Part shown: positions 1 to 5,506 of the stretch, one piece after another
Numbering within the stretch: the first letter of the stretch is position 1
Layout of the letters: every line of letters begins with the position of its first letter
Assembly (NCBI GenBank): GCA_033809415.1
Contig: JAPXLT010000271.1
Location: 1 to 6,271, forward strand
Origin: JAQVUB01 sp033809415
GTDB taxonomy: Bacteria; Verrucomicrobiota; Lentisphaeria; Oligosphaerales; Oligosphaeraceae
DNA length: 6,271 bases
Reading direction: 5' to 3'
Notes under the pieces: generated by a model
Seen by the model: only the letters and a program-made list of their open reading frames with translations
Told to the model about the DNA's origin: nothing
The model's database searches: none
Program-made: the position numbers and the translations under genes

Positions 1-83
1 TCACCGAAAACTCAAAAAGTTCAAAAATTTTCTCAAAAATGAGAAAGGCTTTCAAGGCCAGCAACTTGCGCATCTGGTTTTTG

Positions 84-210
84 AAAATCTTTCACAAAAA
101 ACAAGATTCTGGGTGATAGTAGTACGAAAATTTTTTATAGGGGTTGCTGCTCCGACGGATGAGGTGGCACGTGGATTTGTGATCTGGTCTATTGGTTTCT
201 TCGACTGATC
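84..210 (+). repeat. Dispersed AT-rich intergenic element, copy A (longest)
   Basis: The 3' part (124-210) matches the reverse complement of 2848-2934 at 79 of 87 positions without gaps, and all eight differences are transitions. The 5' part (about 84-123, ending in AGTAGTACGAAAA) resembles copy C (371-410) and the reverse complement of copy D (2697-2747). The core shared by copies A, B, C and E is ACGAAAATTTT, then TATAGGGG, TTGYTGCT and GACGG-like sequence. No long open frame or transposase is encoded, so this is a non-coding, possibly non-autonomous, repeat. Confidence 0.8.
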
Positions 211-252
211 GGCGATGTTGGGATTAGCCCTGAAAGGCGCGACATAATCTCT

Positions 253-370
253 GTCCATCGTCCATCGTCCATCGTCCATCGTCCATCGTCCATTGTCCAT
301 TGTCCATTCAGCAGTCCATTCTTGTCCATTCAGTCCATCGTGTCCATTCTTGTCCCTGTCCATCGTCCAT
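253..370. repeat. GTCCATY heptamer tandem array
   Basis: Eight contiguous heptamers run from 253 to 308: five GTCCATC followed by three GTCCATT. Interrupted copies follow at 314, 324, 333, 342 and 364, separated by 2-5 nt fillers such as CAGCA and CTT, with one degraded GTCCCTGTCC stretch. Seven is not a multiple of three and no real gene overlaps it, so it is a non-coding minisatellite. A pure core beside a decayed flank suggests growth by slippage at one end. It lies between copies A and C of the dispersed element. Confidence 0.9.
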
Positions 371-442
371 AAAAAATCTTTCCCAAAAAAGAAGAAGTTT
401 GGCAGTAGCACGAAAATTTTGTATAGGGGTGTTGCTTTGACG
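371..442 (+). repeat. Dispersed AT-rich intergenic element, copy C
   Basis: This copy has the same orientation and architecture as copy A: an A-rich 5' part (AAATCTTTCCC, then an A run and GAAGAAG), AGTAGCACGAAAATTTT, then TATAGGGG and TTGCTTTGACG. Relative to copy B, the 410-442 core has one substitution and one missing T. The part of copies A and B that follows GACGG is absent; here the sequence turns into the C-rich run beside the kinase stop codon. Confidence 0.7.
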
Positions 443-449
443 AACCCCT
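425..449 (-). terminator. Possible weak terminator or 3' hairpin of the kinase gene
   Basis: AGGGGT (425-430) and ACCCCT (444-449) form a 6-bp stem with a 13-nt loop, 17 nt past the kinase stop codon in the minus-strand direction. Only a diffuse AAAATTTT tract follows on the minus strand, with no clean U-run, so termination activity is doubtful. The stem is partly made from the dispersed element's TATAGGGG core. Confidence 0.25.
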
Positions 450-466
450 GCCCCCTGCACCCTTTA

Positions 467-2641
467 TTATTTTTTCTTTTTCGATGTTTTGCTGGCACCG
501 TAGCCATAGCCGTACCCGTAGCCATAGCCATAGCCGTAGTTGTCGGAATAGTAGCCATAGCCGTAGTTGTCGGAATAGTAGCCATAGGCGTTTTTGGGTG
601 CATCGACATTGTTGGCGATCAGCCCTGCAAGGCTGATATTGACCTGGGCAAGACGGTCACGGAGCGAACGCAGAACAGGGCGTGTCACGTGGAAAAGCCG
701 TGTTGTCAGCAGGATGGGCACGTGATGACTGGCGATGATCAGAGTATCCGAAACAGCCAGGATCGGAGCGGTATCAATGATTACAAGATCATACTTTTGC
801 TGCGCTTCCTCGAGGATTTCCTTCAAACCGCCGCTGCTGAGCAATTCGCTGGGATTCGGAGGTACCGGACCTGACAGAGCGACATCCATTCCAAACTGCT
901 TGATCGGGATAATCACATCCTCGAGTTTGCAGTCACCAATCAGGACATTGCTGATGCCCTTGCGCTCGGTTCCCTCTGGCAGGAAAGGTTCGAGCAACTT
1001 ATCCAGGCGTGGTTTGCGCAGATCCAAGCCAATCAGCAAGACGCGCTTTTTGTCCCGGGCAAAGCTACGGGCCAGATTGAGGGCGATAAAAGTTTTACCA
1101 TCACGAGGCAGAGGGCTGGAAACCGCCAGAATCCGGCTGCCTCGGGTGAGCATCGACAGATTGAGGCTGGTTCGGATATTGCGGAATACTTCATCGATCG
1201 TCTCTTCGCCAGTGCTGTTCAGTAGCTCCATTTCATCTTTTTCAAAGAAAGGCACTGCACCGAAGACCGGCAGCTTGTTCTGAAAGAGGGCATTGACCTC
1301 CTCGATGCGAGTGACTTTGTTATTGATCGAGCCAAGAATATACGAAAGTCCGGCGGCAGCAGCAATACCAAGCAGCAGAGCCATGCGCAAGACTTTACCG
1401 GTGTTCGGAAAGAAAGGAACGGCTGCCTTGAATGCAGGCGTGACCAGGAAGATCGAAGAGGTATCTACCGTCGTCGCAGCACTCGATATCTTGATTTCAT
1501 TGATCCGGTTGATCAGCATCGCATAGGTTGCATCCAGCGATTCACAGGCAGTTTCACGCATGCGGTAATCCCCGGAAATACGATCCAACTCGGTGAGCTG
1601 CTGCCGTAGGTCCGCGATTTGCTGGTCAACCAACTCGCGCCGCTTCTTTGAACGCTGATAACGCAACTCGAGACCATCAATGCTGGTGTCAACTTCGGCT
1701 TCCTGGGCATCCTTGAGCATCTGGCTGACCTGGCGGTGTGTCTTGACCGCAGTATGCGCCTCGTTGTACTGCATCAACAACCCGGGCAACGTGGTCTCAT
1801 GCGTGAAGTACAACATCTTCAGCGAACTAAGATTGCCGCCGGCATCGCTGCCAGACGGCACCAGATACGGCATCAGACGCACGGCATTCGAGCGGTTTTC
1901 CTTGATCGAGGCCAAAGTCGTCGCCAGCTCCGTCTCCTCGAGTTTGGCATCCGTGGCAATCCCATTCAAAGAAGAAATCTGACTGACTAGAGCCGTATAA
2001 TTTTCCTGCAAATTGAATATCTGGTGTTTGTTTTTGAATTCCAGTAATTCTGTCATGGCAACTTCGCGGGATTTGCGGACTTCCTCGAGCTGGTCACGTA
2101 ACAGATTCATCCCGGTAAAAGTGATTTCAACTTTGCGGCTGCGCACAGATTCCAGATAGACTTCCGCTATCGTATTGGCCATTTTTGCAGCAACATCAGG
2201 ATTGTGGGACTCGACGGAGAGATCGACTAACATCGTGCCGGGAACGCGTTTGACGATGGGGCCTTTGTAGCCCTCCTGGATGCCGGCTAACTGGTTGGCC
2301 TTGCTCAGCATCTCCGTGCTTTGCATTAGCAGAATCTGAGTGTTGATAAAGGTGTCGCCCGGCTGGAAATTGGGATCGACGATTCCGCGCATATCGGTCA
2401 CTTTCAAATCCTGGCTGTTGACATGCAGCTGACAAGTCGAACGATACAAGGGTACCGCCGTCTTCAAATACACGACTCCGCCAATCAAAAATAAGATCAC
2501 AGTCAGGATATCCAGCCAGAGATAAGGGCGTACATAGACAGAATACCCCTCCAAAAGCGTATGCAGGATATTGTCCTGTTCAGAATCCTGCGACAATCCC
2601 GCAGGCAAAGAACTCGTATTAGCAGATGCGTTATTTTCCAT
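467..2641 (-). CDS. Wzc-like polysaccharide co-polymerase / BY-family tyrosine kinase
   Basis: Inner-membrane chain-length regulator fused to a cytoplasmic autophosphorylating tyrosine kinase, 724 aa, near the usual length of the family. Visible in order: N-terminal Wzz-type domain with a membrane segment near residues 41-63; a long periplasmic, coiled-coil-rich part (about 175-380); a proline-containing PFFPNTGK stretch (409-416) before the second membrane segment (418-437); the EX2RX2R oligomerisation motif (E484, R487, R490); Walker A PRDGKT (512-517, K516); Walker A' LLIGLDLR (535-542); Walker B LVIIDTAP (619-626); and a tyrosine cluster (686-713) with 14 Tyr, followed by a lysine-rich end. 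The first Asp of the usual Walker A' DxD is Gly here (538). The start is ATG, with only a weak GAG Shine-Dalgarno 8 nt upstream. It is the last gene of the cluster, 330 bp after the Wza-like gene. Family assignment is firm; strict orthology to E. coli Wzc is not claimed. Confidence 0.95.
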   Translation of the reverse strand: MENNASANTSSLPAGLSQDSEQDNILHTLLEGYSVYVRPYLWLDILTVILFLIGGVVYLKTAVPLYRSTCQLHVNSQDLKVTDMRGIVDPNFQPGDTFINTQILLMQSTEMLSKANQLAGIQEGYKGPIVKRVPGTMLVDLSVESHNPDVAAKMANTIAEVYLESVRSRKVEITFTGMNLLRDQLEEVRKSREVAMTELLEFKNKHQIFNLQENYTALVSQISSLNGIATDAKLEETELATTLASIKENRSNAVRLMPYLVPSGSDAGGNLSSLKMLYFTHETTLPGLLMQYNEAHTAVKTHRQVSQMLKDAQEAEVDTSIDGLELRYQRSKKRRELVDQQIADLRQQLTELDRISGDYRMRETACESLDATYAMLINRINEIKISSAATTVDTSSIFLVTPAFKAAVPFFPNTGKVLRMALLLGIAAAAGLSYILGSINNKVTRIEEVNALFQNKLPVFGAVPFFEKDEMELLNSTGEETIDEVFRNIRTSLNLSMLTRGSRILAVSSPLPRDGKTFIALNLARSFARDKKRVLLIGLDLRKPRLDKLLEPFLPEGTERKGISNVLIGDCKLEDVIIPIKQFGMDVALSGPVPPNPSELLSSGGLKEILEEAQQKYDLVIIDTAPILAVSDTLIIASHHVPILLTTRLFHVTRPVLRSLRDRLAQVNISLAGLIANNVDAPKNAYGYYSDNYGYGYYSDNYGYGYGYGYGYGYGASKTSKKKK
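500..586 (-). repeat. In-frame tandem repeats encoding the Tyr/Gly tail
   Basis: Two perfect 27-bp repeats (533-559 and 560-586) each encode nine residues (YGYYSDNYG). They adjoin a stretch of alternating Tyr and Gly codons (500-538), effectively a 6-bp repeat on the plus strand of the form GCC-RTA with one CCC variant. Both periods are multiples of three, so copy-number change would alter the number of phosphorylatable tyrosines without breaking the frame. Confidence 0.9.
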
Positions 2642-2696
2642 GAAGACTACTCGTTCAGATCAGATGAGGGAATGCAATCTTTTTAACCACGAAAAC

Positions 2697-2747
2697 TTAC
2701 GAAAATTCGTACTACTCTCAAAATCTTCTTTTTGGGGAAAATTTTTC
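2697..2747 (-). repeat. Dispersed AT-rich intergenic element, copy D (5' part only)
   Basis: Read on the minus strand, this matches the 5' part of copies A and C: a TTTTCCCC-A-run-GAAGATTTTG stretch, then AGTAGTACGAA. Instead of continuing into TATAGGGG it becomes a short palindromic ACGAATTTTCGT-like sequence and then TTTTCGTGGTTAAAAAG. It is probably a truncated or rearranged copy; its boundaries are approximate. Confidence 0.55.
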
Positions 2748-2814
2748 TGGAAAGAAAGCTCCAAGTCATTGGCATACAGACGTTAGGACAACGCCAATTC
2801 CTTTCTTTTTTTCT

Positions 2815-2850
2815 CCGACCGATCCGACCGATCCGACCGATCCGACCGAT
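2815..2850. repeat. CCGACCGAT 9-bp tandem array (four units)
   Basis: Four perfect 9-bp units lie at 2815-2823, 2824-2832, 2833-2841 and 2842-2850, abutting the end of copy B. The array is bracketed by an inverted pair, TTTCTCCGAC (2810-2819) and GTCGGAGAAA (2853-2862). The unit resembles the terminus of the dispersed element (CGACTGATC in minus-strand reading), so it probably grew from that end. Copy A ends in the same GACTGATC but has no array. Confidence 0.9.
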
Positions 2851-2934
2851 CAGTCGGAGAAACCAATAGACCAGATCACAAATTCGCGTGCCATCCCATC
2901 CGTCAAAGCAACAACCCCTATAAAAAATTTTCGT
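2848..2934 (-). repeat. Dispersed AT-rich intergenic element, copy B
   Basis: The reverse complement matches 124-210 at 79 of 87 positions, ungapped, so copies A and B form an inverted pair around the kinase gene. On the minus strand the core lies shortly after the stop codon of the Wza-like gene, preceded by AACAACGAA and ACACGAAAAG-like sequence. The same arrangement recurs after the beta-barrel gene (copy E). Confidence 0.85.
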
Positions 2935-2971
2935 GCCTTTTCGTGTGGTTCGTTGTTTAAAAATGTTTTTT

Positions 2972-4063
2972 TTACCAGAAGGATTCCTGTATGAAGAGGA
3001 TATCGCCATTTTGCAATTCGGCATCTTTGGCGAGTTTTTGTGGGTCTTTGTAGAGTTTCCGCAGATCGAGCGGAATGATGTCCAAGCCTCGGATTAGCAG
3101 CACTTCCTTTTCCTTGGCCATGCCAGTGAAGCCGCCAGCCATGAAGATCGCCCGGCTGGCAGTGATTTTCATATTCAGCGGAAGCGTTAACGGCCCCGGT
3201 GTATTTACCTGGCCCAGCACGAAAATTTGTTCCGCATTGCGCACAATGATGTAATCCCCAGGCTGAATACGTACGTCGGACGGATAACTGCTATCGACAA
3301 TCTTGGTCAGCGAGACGGTGATGGTACTCCGCTTGCCCGCTTCATCGGTACGCAAAATCTGGATATGATCCGGGTCCGCCCCGATGGCCAGGCTGCCGGC
3401 GCGTACTAGCAGCTCCGAACAGAGTGGTGGACGCTGCGTATCAATGTAATAAACCCCAGGATTGTTAACCAGGCCGGACAGATAGACCGGTGGTGCCTTG
3501 GGCACGATCAGAGTATCCTCCGGCTGTAGAACAAATTCATCGCCGCCACTCTTCTGCGAGACCAGCGCAGATACATCGATCGGCATCCGGGTCAGGGTCC
3601 GTGACTGGTGGTCACGCCGCAATACGGCGACATTGGTCAAGTCTGCACTTTCGGTGAAGCCGCCCGCCGCGCTGATCGCCTGCAAAGCCGTCATCTGGCT
3701 GTAGTTCGGCAATTCGAGGGACATGCCGCTGTTGTTGACCTCGCCCAGGATATAAACCGTGCGAGGCGCCCAGCTCGAAACGACGACATCGACATGCGGA
3801 TCGGCAATTTGCTGCCCGATCCGGTCAGTCAGTTCTTTTGCAATATCGCGTGTGCTGCGCCCGGCAGCCTGAATCAAACCACATTGCGGAAAAGAAAAAA
3901 AGCCGTCTTCCTCGACACGCACGGTCAGACTTAATTCAGAAACCCGGAACACACTGACTTGCAGCATATCGCCCGGCCGCAAAGCAGCCGCATTCCATTC
4001 GTTGTCAGCAGAATAAGCGACAAGGGCAGCAAACAGACAGGCTGAAACAATGAGATTTTTCAA
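2972..4063 (-). CDS. Wza-like polysaccharide export protein (Poly_export plus SLBB domains)
   Basis: Envelope conduit for polysaccharide export, 363 aa from the chosen start. A signal peptide (KNLIVSACLFAALVAYSA, residues 2-19) precedes DNEW. A Poly_export domain follows (about 25-97, with LRPGDMLQVSVF), then three SLBB-type repeats starting near VYILGEVNNSG (103-113), VYLSGLVNNPG (193-203) and IFVLGQVNTPG (280-290). I chose TTG at 4063 because GGAGG sits 5 nt upstream and a clean signal peptide begins there. The in-frame ATG at 4129 would add 22 residues encoded by intergenic repeat sequence and would hide the signal peptide. There is no lipobox Cys at the cleavage site, and the protein ends at ESFW straight after the last SLBB-like region, without the C-terminal membrane helix of E. 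coli Wza. It lies 141 bp downstream of the beta-barrel gene and upstream of the kinase, the classical partner of this family. Confidence 0.93.
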   Translation of the reverse strand: MKNLIVSACLFAALVAYSADNEWNAAALRPGDMLQVSVFRVSELSLTVRVEEDGFFSFPQCGLIQAAGRSTRDIAKELTDRIGQQIADPHVDVVVSSWAPRTVYILGEVNNSGMSLELPNYSQMTALQAISAAGGFTESADLTNVAVLRRDHQSRTLTRMPIDVSALVSQKSGGDEFVLQPEDTLIVPKAPPVYLSGLVNNPGVYYIDTQRPPLCSELLVRAGSLAIGADPDHIQILRTDEAGKRSTITVSLTKIVDSSYPSDVRIQPGDYIIVRNAEQIFVLGQVNTPGPLTLPLNMKITASRAIFMAGGFTGMAKEKEVLLIRGLDIIPLDLRKLYKDPQKLAKDAELQNGDILFIQESFW

Positions 4064-4068
4064 GCAGA

Positions 4069-4073
4069 CCTCC
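4069..4073 (-). promoter_or_regulatory. Shine-Dalgarno GGAGG deciding a TTG start
   Basis: GGAGG on the minus strand, followed by a 5-nt spacer (TCTGC) and TTG at 4063-4061. It is the only strong ribosome-binding site near the Wza-like gene's 5' end and puts the signal peptide at the N-terminus. Confidence 0.8.
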
Positions 4074-4132
4074 AGTTTTTGACAAAAAAAACACGGAAAA
4101 ACACGAAATACTTGGAAAGGCTGACGCATACA

Positions 4133-4181
4133 GTCAAAGTAGCAACCCTATAAAATTTTCGTGTCTTTTCGTGTCTTTTCG
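4133..4181 (-). repeat. Dispersed AT-rich intergenic element, copy E, with ACACGAAAAG repeats
   Basis: In minus-strand reading: two tandem 10-mers of the GACACGAAAA type (4161-4180), then the element core ACGAAAATTTTATAGGG and TTGCTACTTTGAC (4162-4133). The core aligns with copy B (2902-2934) with small differences. The AT-rich stretch between it and the beta-barrel stop codon (AATTTTTTAACAACGAA) also parallels copy B. A further ACACGAAA/ACACGG-type stretch lies at 4090-4108. The rest of the 141-bp gap holds only the Wza-like ribosome-binding site. Confidence 0.7.
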
Positions 4182-4204
4182 TTGTTAAAAAATTTTTTCT
4201 CGAA

Positions 4205-5416
4205 TCAGAACTGCCAGCTGATTCCGAGAGTGATTTCGTTGCTTTTGAAATTATTGTCATCCTCATACTTGAAATGCGTTGTCGTATAGGTATATCCCGT
4301 GTAAATGTTCAGGCGTTCACGCAACGTGTAGTCCAAGCGCACATCGTATTCATACTGGCGGCTGTCCCAAGTACTGTTTTTCTCATCTCTGAGCGTGATA
4401 GCTACAAACTGGGATAATTTTAGCTTTGGACTGATGTTCCAGGCCATGCCCAGGCGCGACTCATTTTCCATGGCCATACCGCGGGTGTCCAGCTCGAAGC
4501 TGTCTTGCGGATTGTGGCTGAGGTAGAGCATAAAGTTTAGATTCGAGTGCATGTTGTAGACCAGGCCGAGGCGGTAGTTGGGGTGGATGTCACCATCACC
4601 GTTGCTGCCGTCGGAGGGGCCGCCGTCATAACTGGTGCGCGTGGCGCCAGCTTCCGCAGTCATATTGATTTTCAGGGAAACGCGGTAGTTGACAAACAGA
4701 TTCATGTACAGCTCTTCGAGATCGTCGTGCTCGCGGTTGCTGCGGTAATCCGTGCGCTGATACCCGAAACGAATACCGACTTTGGTTTTCGGGGAAACGA
4801 CATAGTACGGTGCCAGGCTGATGCCGTATTTGGCGTTGTCCTTACTGTCGAATTCATTTCCGGTGAAGTACTGATAGTTGTAATCCCCTGAAATGACGGC
4901 GCCGTAGCGTTCGTAGGAATTCAGGTCATAGGCCGCACGGATGACGGCATCGTAATACTTGGCAAAGCGCCGGTCGGAATTGCTTATGGTTTCGTCACGG
5001 TAGGTAATGCCTCCGCTCAGCATCAGATTGCCCTGATCCTGCGTGAACATGACATACGGACTCAGATCAATATCCGGCTCGGCTTCGCGTGAGCTGTTGT
5101 GGTAGTGGTTCCAGCCGACAGAGCCTTGCAAGCCATAGGTGACATTGGAGAGAGCGCGGTACAGGTCGATGTTTACGTCGGTGTTGAATTCCCATGCGCT
5201 GTGCGCATCCGCACGGGTGCCTTCATTGTAGTTGTCATTGAAGACGACCGTCTCGGAAATGCTGATCTTAAAGTCATTGGGAAGAAGCTTTCCGGTCTCA
5301 TAGAAGTAGTCATTGAGTGTCGATGAGGCGGCAAACAGATTGCCTGCGGAAAACAGGCAGATGATGCCTGCAGAAAATACGATTATTCTATGAAACGAAG
5401 CAAGTGTGTCTCTCAC
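4205..5416 (-). CDS. Outer-membrane beta-barrel protein of the exopolysaccharide cluster (BBP2-like)
   Basis: Predicted outer-membrane beta-barrel, 403 aa, with a signal peptide (hydrophobic 11-28, cleavage after the LFAA region near residue 30). The mature part is a succession of short amphipathic strands rich in Tyr and aromatic residues, separated by polar Asp/Asn/Gly loops, for example GGPSDGSNGDGD at 265-276. The last residues, LGISWQF, alternate hydrophobic positions and end in Phe, the C-terminal signal used by the BAM assembly machinery. The overall look fits the putative beta-barrel porin 2 type often found beside Wza and Wzc genes, but that is from memory of the family. The start is GTG (5416), supported by AGAGAGG 7 nt upstream; the next in-frame Met is residue 122. 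It lies between the small secreted protein and the Wza-like gene, suggesting a role in polymer exit or surface retention. Its substrate cannot be told from sequence. Confidence 0.85.
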   Translation of the reverse strand: MRDTLASFHRIIVFSAGIICLFSAGNLFAASSTLNDYFYETGKLLPNDFKISISETVVFNDNYNEGTRADAHSAWEFNTDVNIDLYRALSNVTYGLQGSVGWNHYHNSSREAEPDIDLSPYVMFTQDQGNLMLSGGITYRDETISNSDRRFAKYYDAVIRAAYDLNSYERYGAVISGDYNYQYFTGNEFDSKDNAKYGISLAPYYVVSPKTKVGIRFGYQRTDYRSNREHDDLEELYMNLFVNYRVSLKINMTAEAGATRTSYDGGPSDGSNGDGDIHPNYRLGLVYNMHSNLNFMLYLSHNPQDSFELDTRGMAMENESRLGMAWNISPKLKLSQFVAITLRDEKNSTWDSRQYEYDVRLDYTLRERLNIYTGYTYTTTHFKYEDDNNFKSNEITLGISWQF

Positions 5417-5423
5417 AACAAAA

Positions 5424-5430
5424 CCTCTCT
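5424..5430 (-). promoter_or_regulatory. Shine-Dalgarno AGAGAGG deciding a GTG start
   Basis: AGAGAGG on the minus strand lies 7 nt before the GTG at 5416. There is no in-frame ATG near the signal peptide, so this site fixes the start of the beta-barrel gene. Confidence 0.75.
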
Positions 5431-5506
5431 ATAGCCAAAAACAATGCAGCTGAAACAGGAATTTCCGCCGCTCGGATAAATCGCCAATGCCGACCGCCTT
5501 TACAAT

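Larger units (their letters stand above)
1..466. other. Gene-free, repeat-rich region 3' of the kinase gene
   Basis: No credible gene was seen here on either strand. The stretch holds two plus-oriented copies of the dispersed AT-rich element (84-210 and 371-442), a GTCCATY heptamer array (253-370), a small AT-rich hairpin at 29-46 and a possible weak terminator for the kinase gene (425-449). Open frames crossing it run through these repeats and have low-complexity translations, so I treat them as chance. Confidence 0.75.
2642..2971. other. 330-bp repeat-filled gap between the Wza-like and kinase genes
   Basis: No gene is supported here. The gap holds copy D of the dispersed element (2697-2747), a four-unit CCGACCGAT array (2815-2850) and copy B (2848-2934), followed by an ACACGAAAAG-type tail (minus-strand reading) next to the Wza-like stop codon. 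I see no convincing promoter for the kinase gene, so whether it is transcribed with its upstream neighbours is uncertain. Confidence 0.7.

Noticed and set aside
29..46. Hairpin TTTCTCA-AAAA-TGAGAAA as a terminator
   Set aside because: The 7-bp stem is AT-rich and only a broken ATTTTTG follows on the minus strand; too weak, and over 400 bp from the kinase stop.
2..208. Plus-strand frame open from the window edge, possibly the tail of a gene
   Set aside because: Its last two-thirds is the dispersed element copy A, and the first part is Lys/Phe-rich AT sequence with no recognisable family.
253..370. CRISPR array
   Set aside because: Units are 7 bp and contiguous or with 2-5 nt fillers; there are no 25-40 nt repeats, no unique spacers and no cas genes.
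445..462. G-quadruplex on the minus strand beside the kinase stop codon
   Set aside because: Only three G-runs (GGG, GGGGG, GGGG) are close together; a fourth run on that strand is missing.
52..609. Minus-strand open frame of 185 codons at the left end
   Set aside because: It overlaps the end of the kinase gene in another frame and runs through the heptamer array and element copies; the translation is low-complexity repeat (Met-Ala-Thr and Trp-Thr-Met-Asp runs).
293..874. Plus-strand open frame with a long hydrophobic Val/Ala/Ile run that looks like a membrane segment
   Set aside because: The hydrophobic run is the antisense of the kinase Tyr-Gly codons (GTA/ATA/GCC), so it is a shadow of the repeat.
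124..2934. Copies A and B as terminal inverted repeats of an insertion sequence
   Set aside because: The enclosed gene is a tyrosine kinase, not a transposase; copies C, D and E lie inside or outside the pair in various forms; no target duplication is visible.
2683..3024. Minus-strand open frame of 113 codons across the Wza-kinase gap
   Set aside because: It is built from element copies D and B and the 9-bp array (IGR repeats) and overlaps the Wza-like 3' end in another frame; no domain or ribosome-binding support.
4064..4129. ATG at 4129 as start of the Wza-like gene
   Set aside because: The extra 22 residues are translated from intergenic repeat DNA, there is no ribosome-binding site there, and they would displace the signal peptide; GGAGG plus TTG at 4063 fits better.
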